A stretch of 64,000 nucleotides of DNA, taken from Peiella sedimenti (GTDB lineage: Bacteria; Pseudomonadota; Alphaproteobacteria; Caulobacterales; Caulobacteraceae). Shown here piece after piece: positions 26,191 through 34,349 of the stretch. The stretch spans positions 62,001 to 126,000 of the forward strand of contig NZ_JAUKTR010000001.1 in the NCBI RefSeq assembly GCF_030504955.1, written 5' to 3'. Every line of letters starts with the position of its first letter. Position 1 is the first letter of the stretch. Position numbers and translations under genes: made by a program. The notes beneath the pieces were generated by a model. The model did no database searches. It saw nothing but the letters and a program-made list of their open reading frames with translations, and had not been told where the DNA came from.

Positions 26191-26224
26191 ACGCCCCCGG
26201 AAGTCCGACTTCCGGGGGCGTTTT
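26191..26224 (+). terminator. rho-independent terminator after the RcnB-like gene
   Basis: Perfect 14-bp stem (26191-26204 with 26208-26221), 3-base loop CCG, GC-rich, and a run of Ts that begins in the last stem base (TTTT, 26221-26224) on the plus strand, 20 bases after the stop codon. It is the clearest intrinsic terminator in the window and separates this gene from the TauE/SafE gene downstream. Confidence 0.93.
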
Positions 26225-26303
26225 CGTGTCCAAGGCTTGCCTTGAACTGGCGAAGCGCGCGACCTTGCCGCGTCGCCCGTCCCGCCGGAGGTCCTGAGCC
26301 GCA

Positions 26304-27224
26304 GTGGATATCTATCTGCCGATCGCGGAGGTGTCCGTGAACGCGCCGCTGCTCGTCCTTCTGGGCGCGGCGGTGGGCTTCATTTCGGGCCTGTTCGGCA
26401 TCGGCGGCGGCTTTCTGATGGCGCCGATCCTGGTGTTTCTGGGCATTCCACCGGCGGTCGCCGTATCCAGCCAGGCCAGCCATGTGGTGGCCTCCTCCAC
26501 TTCAAGCGTCATGGCTTACAGCCGTCAGAAGGCGGTCGATTACCGCATGGGAGGGGTCATGGCGGTGGGCGGCGCCCTGGGCGCCTTCGTCGGCGTGGAG
26601 CTGTTCCGCTGGATGCGCCTTCTGGGCCAGGCCGATCTGGTCGTAGCGGTCTCCTACCTGCTGTTCCTGGGCGTCATCGGCGCCCTGATGCTGCGCGAAA
26701 GCCTGACGGCCATCCTGCGCCGCCGCAGCGGCCTGCCTCAGGCCCGCCCCGCCCGCCGCCGCCCCATGTGGCTGTACGGCCTGCCCTGGCGCATGCGGTT
26801 TCCGCGTTCGGGCCTCTATGTCAGCGCCATTCCGCCGCTTGGCCTCGGCGTCTTCGCCGGCATTCTGTCGGCCATCATGGGCGTCGGCGGCGGCTTCATC
26901 CTGGTGCCGGCCATGCTCTACGTCCTGCGCATGCGGGCCGCCGTCGTGGTGGGCACCAGCCTGTTTCAGATCATCGTCACCACCGCGGCCACGACCATTC
27001 TTCAGGCGGGCCGCAACCAGACCGTGGACGTGGTTCTGTCTGGCCTGCTGCTGTTCGGCGGCGTCGTCGGCGCCCAGTATGGCGCGCGGGCCTCGACCCG
27101 CATCCGCGCCGATGAGTTGAGGGCCATCCTCGCCCTGATCGTGCTGATGGTCGGCGTCTATATGGGCCTGACCCTGTTCGTGCGGCCCGAGAACCCGTTC
27201 GCCCTCGCGCCGGGGGCCGGCTGA
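26304..27224 (+). CDS. TauE/SafE (TSUP) family sulfite exporter
   Basis: Inner-membrane anion exporter of 306 residues with about eight helices in two repeats. Each repeat is marked by a glycine-rich turn: GLFGIGGGFLMAPIL near residue 30 and IMGVGGGFILVPAML near 190. Family members export sulfite or sulfoacetate. The GTG start is at 26304. The stop and the next start overlap by one base (TGATG), pairing it with a TIGR02186 protein, an arrangement well known in alphaproteobacteria and linked to sulfur compound handling. Confidence 0.92.
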   Translation: MDIYLPIAEVSVNAPLLVLLGAAVGFISGLFGIGGGFLMAPILVFLGIPPAVAVSSQASHVVASSTSSVMAYSRQKAVDYRMGGVMAVGGALGAFVGVELFRWMRLLGQADLVVAVSYLLFLGVIGALMLRESLTAILRRRSGLPQARPARRRPMWLYGLPWRMRFPRSGLYVSAIPPLGLGVFAGILSAIMGVGGGFILVPAMLYVLRMRAAVVVGTSLFQIIVTTAATTILQAGRNQTVDVVLSGLLLFGGVVGAQYGARASTRIRADELRAILALIVLMVGVYMGLTLFVRPENPFALAPGAG

Positions 27225-28057
27225 TGATCCAGCTGCCGCCCCCGCCCCCCGCCATCGAGGCGCCCGCGCCGATCCCTGAGGCCCCGCTCTCCGAAGCCGT
27301 GGCCGCCGCCGAAGCGCGCCCCACGCCCACCATCGCGGCGGACCTGACCCAGACCGAGGTCGAGGTGGACTCCACCTATGCCGGGGCGCGCATGGTGCTC
27401 TACGGAGCCGTCTTCAATCCCACCGGACGGCCCACGGACGTGGTGGTCGTGGTCACCGGCCCGCCCCAGCCCATCCGTCTGGTGCGCAAGCATCGCGTGG
27501 CGGGGCTGTGGCTGAACAGTCGGCCCGTGGTGTTCGAGGGCGCGCCCGGCTTCTACATGGCCGCCTCGACCCGGCCTCTGGGCGACATAACCGGCTTCAC
27601 AACGCGGCGCCGCCTGACCCTGGGTGTCGATCATCTGCGCATCGAGGCGCCGGCCGAGCGGCGGGTGGTGACCCAGTACGGCGTGCGCGACGTGGTCGTC
27701 AGCCGCCTCGGCGACGAGTATCTGGACTGGCGCCGCGCCGTCATCGGACTGAAGACCGAGGCGGGCCTCTACGCCGAGGACCCGGGCGGCGTCCGCTTCG
27801 TGGACCGGGGCCTGTTCCGGGCCGAGGTGACGCTGCCGTCCTCCGCGCCCACGGGCCGCTACGAGGCCCAGGTCTGGCTGTTCCAGGACGGCGAGCCCGT
27901 CTCGGTGCGCACGCGCAGCCTGGTGGTGCGCAAGGTGGGCGTCGAGCGCGCCCTCTACACCTTCGCTCACCAGCGGCCCTGGACCTACGGCGTCCTGGCG
28001 GTTCTCATCGCCATGCTGACAGGCTTGCTGGCCTCGCGCTTCTTCCGCCGGAACTGA
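27224..28057 (+). CDS. TIGR02186 family membrane-anchored protein
   Basis: Conserved alphaproteobacterial protein usually encoded with a TauE/SafE permease. The 277 residues have a beta-rich core (LTQTEVEVDSTYAGARMVLY, VVVVTGPPQPIRLVRKHRVAGLWLN) and one C-terminal membrane helix with a basic end (LAVLIAMLTGLLASRFFRRN), so the core is probably periplasmic. Oddly the N-terminus is proline/alanine-rich with no clear signal peptide, unlike most relatives. Its 3' end overlaps the convergent pdeM gene by 73 bases. The role is unknown beyond association with the exporter. Confidence 0.87.
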   Translation: MIQLPPPPPAIEAPAPIPEAPLSEAVAAAEARPTPTIAADLTQTEVEVDSTYAGARMVLYGAVFNPTGRPTDVVVVVTGPPQPIRLVRKHRVAGLWLNSRPVVFEGAPGFYMAASTRPLGDITGFTTRRRLTLGVDHLRIEAPAERRVVTQYGVRDVVVSRLGDEYLDWRRAVIGLKTEAGLYAEDPGGVRFVDRGLFRAEVTLPSSAPTGRYEAQVWLFQDGEPVSVRTRSLVVRKVGVERALYTFAHQRPWTYGVLAVLIAMLTGLLASRFFRRN

Positions 28058-28773
28058 TCCGCCCCTTCGGGCAGCAGCTTGCCCCAGGCCACGGCGTGGA
28101 CGCGGTCGCGGCCGATCATTCCCGCCCAAGGCGTCTGCCGGAACAGGCCGGCATACGCCTCGTCGCGCACATTCAGCCCGCCCGTATAGGCGCCGAAGGC
28201 CGGCAGGATCAGCCGCTCGCCGTCGGTCAGGAAACAGCGCGCCCGGACCGAGCGTCCGTGCGCCGCCACCCGGGCGCAGGGGTGCAGGTGGCCCGCCGCC
28301 TGACCCGGCGCTTCGCCGAGGGTGGGCTCGTGCACCAGGGTGATCGCGCCGGCGCCGATCTCGGCTACCGTGCGGCCGGGCAGACCTTGCGCGCCCTCGC
28401 GGTCGTGGTTGCCGGCGATCCACACCAGGTCGACCCTGCCCGCCATCGTTTCCAGCCGCGCGCGGTCGTCGCCGGCCAGCCGCCCGGCGCCGTCGCCGTC
28501 GTGGAAGGTGTCGCCCATGAAGACCACCTGGCGGGGGGTCAGGTCGGCGACCTCGGCCTCCAGCCGGGCCAGCGTGGCGCGCGTGTCGTAGGGCGGCAGC
28601 ATCTGGCCCCTGACCGCGAAGGCCGAGCCCTTCTCCAGATGCAGGTCCGCCACCGCCAGCACGCCCAGTTCAGGCAGCCACAGCGCGCCGGAACACCGCA
28701 GCACCGCGGCCTCGCCCATCAGGCGCATGGCCAGACCCTGGCAGGGGCTGCGGCGGACAAGCTGGGCGTTCAT
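27985..28773 (-). CDS. pdeM: ligase-associated DNA damage response endonuclease PdeM
   Basis: Calcineurin-like metallophosphoesterase of the TIGR04123 type, encoded with ligase-associated repair genes. The dinuclear metal motifs are visible: ADLHLEKG, GDTFHDGD, GNHD, and GHLHP. The 262 residues fit the family apart from a basic C-terminal tail. It follows the Lhr-like helicase with an ATGA overlap, so the two are translated together. The last 73 bases run antisense through the end of the TIGR02186 gene. Confidence 0.91.
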   Translation of the reverse strand: MNAQLVRRSPCQGLAMRLMGEAAVLRCSGALWLPELGVLAVADLHLEKGSAFAVRGQMLPPYDTRATLARLEAEVADLTPRQVVFMGDTFHDGDGAGRLAGDDRARLETMAGRVDLVWIAGNHDREGAQGLPGRTVAEIGAGAITLVHEPTLGEAPGQAAGHLHPCARVAAHGRSVRARCFLTDGERLILPAFGAYTGGLNVRDEAYAGLFRQTPWAGMIGRDRVHAVAWGKLLPEGADQFRRKKREASKPVSMAMRTARTP

Positions 28774-31214
28774 GCTTCGGCCTCGGCGATCAGAATGGCC
28801 TCGGCCTGCCGCTCCAGGATCAGGTCCTGGGCCGAGCCGCCGACGCGCTCGCGGCCTATCTGGGTCAATAGCGGCACGGAAAAGGCGCTGGGCCGCTCAA
28901 GCCGGGTGTGGGCGATGCGGCCCCGGATGCGGGCCAGCATGTCGGACAGGCGCCCCACGTCCAGCATGCCGCCCGCCGCGTCGGCGCGAGCGCAGCGCAG
29001 CAGCAGGTGATCGGGCTGATGCCGCCGCAGCACGTCGTAGATCAGGTCGGTCGAGAAGGTCACCTGCCGCCCGGTCTTTTCGCCGCCGGGGACGCGCCGC
29101 TCGATCAGCCCCGAGACCAGGGCGCAGTTGCGGAAGGCCCGCTTCATCAGGAAGCTCTCGTCCATCCAGGCGTCCAGGTCGTCGCCCAGCATGTCCTGGT
29201 CGAACAGTTCATCCAGGTCGAGACTGTCGGTCGGCTCCACCGTCCAGATGGACAGGCCGTAGTCGGACACCACGAAGCCCAGCGGCCCCACGCCCATCCG
29301 GTCCAGCCGGCGCGTCAGCAGCATGGCCAGCGTCGTGTGCGCCAGCCGCCCCTCGAAGGGATAGGCCATCAGGAACCAGCGGCTGCCGCGCGGGAAGGTC
29401 TCGACCAGCATCTCCTCGGCGTCGGGAATGTGGCTCTTGCGCTCCTGCAGCTCCAGCCACTCGCGCACGTCTTCGGGCAGCACGGCCCAGTGCTCGCGGT
29501 CCTGGATCATGCCGCGCACCCGCTCGGCCAGCGAGGTGGCCAGCGGGAACTTCGATCCGCCCCAGGAGGGAATCTTGGGCTCGGAATGGGGGGCCGGGGT
29601 CACGAACACGTCCGTGCCGCTGATGCCGAGGAAGCGCCACACCTGGCCGGCGAAGATGAAGGTGTCGCCCTCGCTCAGCTGCTCGAAGTACCACTCCTCG
29701 GCCTCGCCCACCTTGCGCCCGCCCGACAGTCGGCCCTTGCGGCCGATGGCCTGGCGGATGTTCAGCGTGCCCGCCCCAACGATGGCGCCGACATTCATGC
29801 GGTGGCGCTGGGCGATCATGGCGTTGCGCGCCTTCCATCGGCCGTCGCGGCCCTTCACGATGCGGGCGAAGCGGTCGTAGGTGCGAAGGGCGTAGCCGCC
29901 CGTGGCGACCAGATCAGCCACCTCCTCGAACTGTTCGTAGCTGAGGTCGCGATAGGGTTCGGCGCTGGTCACCTCGCGGTGCAGGGCCTCCATCTCGAAG
30001 GGCTCGCCGCAGGCCACGCCCATGATGTGCTGGGCCAGGGTGTCCAGCGTGCCGGTGCGCATGGGCTCCTGGTCGTAGCTGCCCTCCAGCGCCGCCTCGC
30101 GCGCCGCCTGACACTCCAGCATCTCGAAGCGGTTGGCGGGGACCAGGAGGGCCCGCGACGGCTCGTCCAGCCGGTGGTTGGCCCGTCCGATGCGCTGGGT
30201 CAGGCGCGAGGCCCCCTTGGGCGCCGCCAGCTGGATGACCAGGTCCACGTCGCCCCAGTCGATGCCCAGATCCAGGGTCGAGGTGCAGACCACGGCCCTT
30301 AAGGCCCCCCGCGCCATGGCCGCCTCCACCTTGCGGCGCTGCTCGGCGGCCAGCGAGCCGTGGTGCAGGGCGATGGGTAGGTCGTCCTCGTTCAGCGCCC
30401 ACAGCCTCTGGAAGGCGAACTCGGCCTGCCAGCGCGTGTTGACGAACACGAGGGTCAGGCGCGAGCGGCGGATGGCCTCATAGACCTCCTCCATGGCGTG
30501 CTCGGCCGTGTGCCCGGCCCAGGGCACGCGCCCGCCGCTCATCAGGATGTCGATCTGGGCGGGCGTGCCGGGATCGCCCTGGATGCGCCGCACCGGCGCG
30601 CCGCCGGGGGACAGCCAGGCCGCGATCTTGCCCGGGTCATCCACCGTCGCCGACAGGCCCACGCGACGCAGATTGGGCCGGAACGCCTGCAGCCGCGCCA
30701 GGCCCAGCGCCAGAAGGTCGCCGCGCTTGCCGTGCCACAGGGCGTGCACCTCGTCGATAACCACCGTGTCCAGCGCCTGGAACCAGGCCCTGGCCCCCTC
30801 CCAGGCGCAGAACAGGGCCAGCTGTTCGGGCGTGGTGAGCAGGATTTCGGGCGGCAGCACCTTCTGCCGCTGGCGCTTGGCCTGGCCGGTGTCGCCGGTG
30901 CGGGTCTCGATGCGGACGTCCAGCCCCATCTCGAAAGCCGGCGTGGTCAGGTTGCGCGCCACGTCGACCGACAGGGCCTTCAGCGGCGACAGATAGAGGG
31001 TGTGCACCCCCTGGGGCCGCTGGTCCGCCGGCGTGCGCGACAGGCCGATCAGGCTGGGCAGAAATCCGGCCAGGGTCTTGCCGCCGCCGGTCGGCGCGAT
31101 CAGCAGGGCGTGCTCGCCGCCTTGCGCCGCCGCGATCATCTCCAGCTGATGCCGACGGGGCGCCCAGCCGCGCGCGGCGAACCAGTCGGAAAATGGCGGG
31201 GGGAGGCCGGACAT
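28770..31214 (-). CDS. ligase-associated DNA damage response DEXH-box helicase (Lhr-like)
   Basis: Superfamily 2 helicase of the TIGR04121 subgroup, related to the core of Lhr. Of 814 residues, motif I is APTGGGKT at 40-47, motif II is DEVH in VVIDEVHALWHGKRGD, motif VI is RLTQRIGRANHR, and the C-terminal half is the Lhr-type winged-helix and DUF4868-like region (VGAIVGAGTLNIRQAIGRKG). I chose the ATG at 31214, with an AAGAGG ribosome site, over ATGs at 31232 and 31442. It is divergent from the DinG-like helicase gene 60 bases away. The cognate ATP-dependent ligase and exonuclease genes are not in this window. Confidence 0.92.
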   Translation of the reverse strand: MSGLPPPFSDWFAARGWAPRRHQLEMIAAAQGGEHALLIAPTGGGKTLAGFLPSLIGLSRTPADQRPQGVHTLYLSPLKALSVDVARNLTTPAFEMGLDVRIETRTGDTGQAKRQRQKVLPPEILLTTPEQLALFCAWEGARAWFQALDTVVIDEVHALWHGKRGDLLALGLARLQAFRPNLRRVGLSATVDDPGKIAAWLSPGGAPVRRIQGDPGTPAQIDILMSGGRVPWAGHTAEHAMEEVYEAIRRSRLTLVFVNTRWQAEFAFQRLWALNEDDLPIALHHGSLAAEQRRKVEAAMARGALRAVVCTSTLDLGIDWGDVDLVIQLAAPKGASRLTQRIGRANHRLDEPSRALLVPANRFEMLECQAAREAALEGSYDQEPMRTGTLDTLAQHIMGVACGEPFEMEALHREVTSAEPYRDLSYEQFEEVADLVATGGYALRTYDRFARIVKGRDGRWKARNAMIAQRHRMNVGAIVGAGTLNIRQAIGRKGRLSGGRKVGEAEEWYFEQLSEGDTFIFAGQVWRFLGISGTDVFVTPAPHSEPKIPSWGGSKFPLATSLAERVRGMIQDREHWAVLPEDVREWLELQERKSHIPDAEEMLVETFPRGSRWFLMAYPFEGRLAHTTLAMLLTRRLDRMGVGPLGFVVSDYGLSIWTVEPTDSLDLDELFDQDMLGDDLDAWMDESFLMKRAFRNCALVSGLIERRVPGGEKTGRQVTFSTDLIYDVLRRHQPDHLLLRCARADAAGGMLDVGRLSDMLARIRGRIAHTRLERPSAFSVPLLTQIGRERVGGSAQDLILERQAEAILIAEAEA

Positions 31215-31274
31215 CTCGTCGCCTCTTAGCATGTTCCCGTTCCGTTTCACCCTGATCTGGTCTAGTGCGGCGTC

Positions 31275-34145
31275 GTGGCCGGGGATGTAATCGACAACGC
31301 GCGACAGGAGCGGACGAAGCTGCCGCCTGCGCTCGCCTGCCCGCCGGGCGCTGGGGCCGTGGCTGACGAGGCGGGGGCGCGGCGCGTGGGGCGGGGCGCG
31401 GCGGCCGAGCTGTTCGACCATGGGCCGGTCCTGCTCTGCCACGCCAGCCTGACCGCCCGCCGCCTGGGGCTGGAGCCGCCGCCGAGATCGCCCGACCGGT
31501 TGGACGCGCTGGAGCTGTTCGCCTTTGTGCGGCCCGCCCGCTTCTGCGCGCCTTCACCGGTGGGTCTCAGCCTGGCGCTGGGCAAGGCCGCGCCGGTCAG
31601 CGTCGAGGACCAGGCCAGGGCCCTGCGCGAGGCGGCCTTCGACCTGCTCGCCGAGCTGGCCGATCCTGCCTATCCCGACCGTGAAACCGCCGTCACCCAC
31701 GCGCTGACGCTGGAGCGCGCCCATTGGGGCTGGGCGCCGCACGTGCTGGCGGCGCTCAACAGCCAGCCGGTGCGTGAGCGCAAGTATCGCGGCGCCGGCC
31801 TCGACGTCTGGACCCGCCTGCCCGAGTGGGAAGACGAAGCCCCGACCGGCGATCCCGGCTCGCGCCCGGTGGATTCTGAGTCCGTCCGCATCCGGCTGGA
31901 GAAGCTGCTCCAGAACGCTGGGCTGGACGAGGCCCGGCCCAGCCAGTCCGACTTCGCCGCCCAGACCGCCTACGTCTTCGCGCCCCGCGACCAGAAGGAT
32001 CAGCCGCGCGTGCTGCTGGCCGAGGCGGGCACCGGCACCGGCAAGACCATGGGTTACCTCGCGCCCGCCTCCGTCTGGGCCGAGCGCAACAAGGGAGCGG
32101 TCTGGGTCTCCACCTACACGCGGGCCCTGCAACGCCAGATCGACCGCGAGGCCCACGCGGTCTGGCCCGACCCGGTAGAGCGCAAGAGCAAGGCCGTGGT
32201 GCGCAAGGGGCGCGAGAACTACCTGTGCCTGCTCAATCTGCAGGACATGGTCCAGGCCTCGGCCCTGGGGAACGCCGATGCGGTCGGGGTGGCCCTGGCC
32301 GCGCGCTGGGCGCTCTACAGCCGCGACGGCGACATGACGGGCGGCGACTTCCCCGGCTGGCTGCCGGGTCTGTTTGCGGTGGGGGCGGGGGCGCAAGCCG
32401 GCCCCGCCAACCTGGTGGACCGGCGCGGCGAGTGCGTGCACGCGGCCTGTCCGCACTATCGCACCTGCTTCATCGAGCGCACCGTGCGGGCCTCGCGCCG
32501 CGCCGACCTGGTGGTGGCCAACCACGCCCTGGTCATGACCCAGGCGGCGCTGGACGGCGCCCGCCGCGCCCGGGGCCGCGAGGCCGACGCCGAGACCGCC
32601 CTGCTGAAGCGCATCGTCTTCGACGAGGGCCATCACCTGTTCGACGCCGCCGACAGCGCCTTCTCCGCCGCCCTGTCCGGGCAGGAGGCGGCCGAGCTGC
32701 GCCGCTGGGTGCGCGGACCCGAGGGGCGCGGCCGCCGGGGCCGGGGGCTGGAGCAGCGCCTCGGCGAAATGGTCGCCGAGCATGAGGCGGCGCGTCAGGC
32801 CCTGTCCGACGCCGTCCGCGCCGCTGCGGCCCTGCCGGGCGAAGGCTGGTCCGGCCGCATCGCGCCGCCCTCGGGCGAGGCCTCGCCCATGGGGCCGGTG
32901 GAGCGCTTTCTGGCCGCCGCTCTGGAGCAGTTGCGCGCCCGCGCCGGCGCCGTCTCCACCGAGTTCGGCATGGAGTGCGAGGCCCGTCCCGCCACCGGCG
33001 AGCTGATCGCCACGGCCCGCGAGGCCGCCCAGGCCATCGCTGCGGTCGAGGCCCCCCTGCTGGCCCTGGCGCGCGGTCTTGAGGACGTACTCGACGACGA
33101 GGCGGACGAGCTGGAGCCCGCCTCGCGCGCCCGCATTGAAGGGGCGCTGAGGGGCCTGGAGCGGCGCGCGCGCATGACCCTGCCGGCCTGGCGTCAGATG
33201 CTGGCGGCGCTGGATCAGCCGGACGAGGAACAGAGCCCGGACTTCGTGGACTGGCTGTCGGCGGACATGGCCTTCGGGCGGGTGGCCGACGCGGCCCTGC
33301 GCCGCCACTGGATCGATCCGACCGTGCCGCTGGAGGCCGCCGTGATCCAGCCCGCGCATGGCGTCCTGGTGGCTTCGGCCACCCTCAGCGATCCGGCGGC
33401 CGAGGACGCCTTCGGCCTGGCCCGCGCCCGGACCGGCTCGGCCCGGCTGATCGAGCCGCCGCGCGAGATCCGCCTGGCCAGTCCCTTCGACTATGCCGCC
33501 AACGCGCGCGTCATCGTCGTCAACGACCTGGTGCGCGACGACCCGCGCCAGATCGCGGCGGCCATGCGCGAGCTGTTCATGGCCGCGGGCGGCGGAGCGC
33601 TGGGCCTGTTCACCGCCGTGCGCCGCCTGCGGGCGGTGTACGAACTGCTGGGACCCAAGCTGGCCCAGGCGGGCCTGCCCCTCTACGCCCAGCACGTGGA
33701 TCCGCTGGAGGTGGGCGCCCTGGTCGACATCTTCCGGGCCGAGGAGGACTCCTGCCTGCTGGGCACAGATGCGGTCAGGGACGGGGTCGATGTGCCGGGC
33801 CGGGCCCTGCGGTTGCTCTGCTTCGACCGGGTGCCCTGGCCCCGTCCCGATTTGTTGCACAAGGCCCGGCGCGAGCGCTTCGGGGGGCGCAGCTATGACG
33901 ACGCCCTGGCGCGGGGGCGCATCGCCCAGGCCTTCGGACGGCTGATCCGCCGGGCCGACGACCGGGGCGTCTTCGTCCTTTTGGATGCGGCGGCGCCCAC
34001 GCGCCTGTTCGCCGCCCTGCCCGAGGGGGTGGAGCCGCTGCGCATGGGCCTGGCCGAGGCGGTCGAGACGGTGGAGGCGTTCCTCAACCCATCCCCCCTG
34101 ATCGGGGACGGGTCAGGGGTGGGGGTGGTTCCTCAGCAGGTCTAG
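31275..34145 (+). CDS. ATP-dependent DNA helicase, DinG/XPD-like with iron-sulfur cluster
   Basis: Superfamily 2 5'-3' helicase. Of 956 residues, about 210 N-terminal residues have no clear match, perhaps a degenerate nuclease-like domain. Motif I is EAGTGTGKTMGYL near 250. The 4Fe-4S cysteines appear as C318, C387, C392 and C398 (ENYLCLL, then GECVHAACPHYRTC). Motif II is DEGH in VFDEGHHLFDAADSAF. Late motifs include SATLSD and QAFGRLIRR. The start is GTG at 31275. The final 15-19 residues are encoded by a GC-rich palindrome (see the repeat at 34095-34119) and may not be native to the family. Confidence 0.9.
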   Translation: MAGDVIDNARQERTKLPPALACPPGAGAVADEAGARRVGRGAAAELFDHGPVLLCHASLTARRLGLEPPPRSPDRLDALELFAFVRPARFCAPSPVGLSLALGKAAPVSVEDQARALREAAFDLLAELADPAYPDRETAVTHALTLERAHWGWAPHVLAALNSQPVRERKYRGAGLDVWTRLPEWEDEAPTGDPGSRPVDSESVRIRLEKLLQNAGLDEARPSQSDFAAQTAYVFAPRDQKDQPRVLLAEAGTGTGKTMGYLAPASVWAERNKGAVWVSTYTRALQRQIDREAHAVWPDPVERKSKAVVRKGRENYLCLLNLQDMVQASALGNADAVGVALAARWALYSRDGDMTGGDFPGWLPGLFAVGAGAQAGPANLVDRRGECVHAACPHYRTCFIERTVRASRRADLVVANHALVMTQAALDGARRARGREADAETALLKRIVFDEGHHLFDAADSAFSAALSGQEAAELRRWVRGPEGRGRRGRGLEQRLGEMVAEHEAARQALSDAVRAAAALPGEGWSGRIAPPSGEASPMGPVERFLAAALEQLRARAGAVSTEFGMECEARPATGELIATAREAAQAIAAVEAPLLALARGLEDVLDDEADELEPASRARIEGALRGLERRARMTLPAWRQMLAALDQPDEEQSPDFVDWLSADMAFGRVADAALRRHWIDPTVPLEAAVIQPAHGVLVASATLSDPAAEDAFGLARARTGSARLIEPPREIRLASPFDYAANARVIVVNDLVRDDPRQIAAAMRELFMAAGGGALGLFTAVRRLRAVYELLGPKLAQAGLPLYAQHVDPLEVGALVDIFRAEEDSCLLGTDAVRDGVDVPGRALRLLCFDRVPWPRPDLLHKARRERFGGRSYDDALARGRIAQAFGRLIRRADDRGVFVLLDAAAPTRLFAALPEGVEPLRMGLAEAVETVEAFLNPSPLIGDGSGVGVVPQQV
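34095..34119. repeat. REP-like palindrome at the 3' end of the helicase gene
   Basis: Arms CCCCTGA (34095-34101) and TCAGGGG (34113-34119) flank an 11-base spacer, within a C-run and G-run-rich stretch from about 34090 to 34126. It looks like the short GC-rich palindromes scattered between genes of caulobacters and relatives, here read through as coding sequence. Only one copy is visible in the window, so a family cannot be shown. Confidence 0.4.
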
Positions 34146-34219
34146 AAACGGCTTACCCACCCCTTCCATAACGCCCTTAGACTCAGCGCCTCCGGGCCTC
34201 AGGCGTCACGTCTTTGAAC

Positions 34220-34255
34220 CGGACGGATCGGACGCATCGGACGCATCGGACGGTG
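34220..34255. repeat. 9-base tandem repeat, four copies
   Basis: Four consecutive 9-mers of the form CGGACGCAT: two exact copies in the middle, the first differing at one base and the last at three. They sit in the 204-base gap between the helicase gene and the DUF2125 gene, followed by five Ts and a partial inverted copy (GTCCGGATCGTCC, 34263-34275). The rest of the gap shows no gene. Confidence 0.7.
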
Positions 34256-34349
34256 TTTTTGAGTCCGGATCGTCCGCTTTGGGTTCGGAACCACCCCGCC
34301 ACGGTTTCCGCTATGCTAAAGCCGAACCGCCAAGCTGGAGACGAGACGC

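Noticed and set aside
31554..33860. Minus-strand frame opposite the DinG-like helicase
   Set aside because: Antisense shadow. The plus-strand protein has complete helicase motifs.
34220..34255. Possible CRISPR-like array
   Set aside because: Repeats are contiguous 9-mers without spacers and no cas genes are present.
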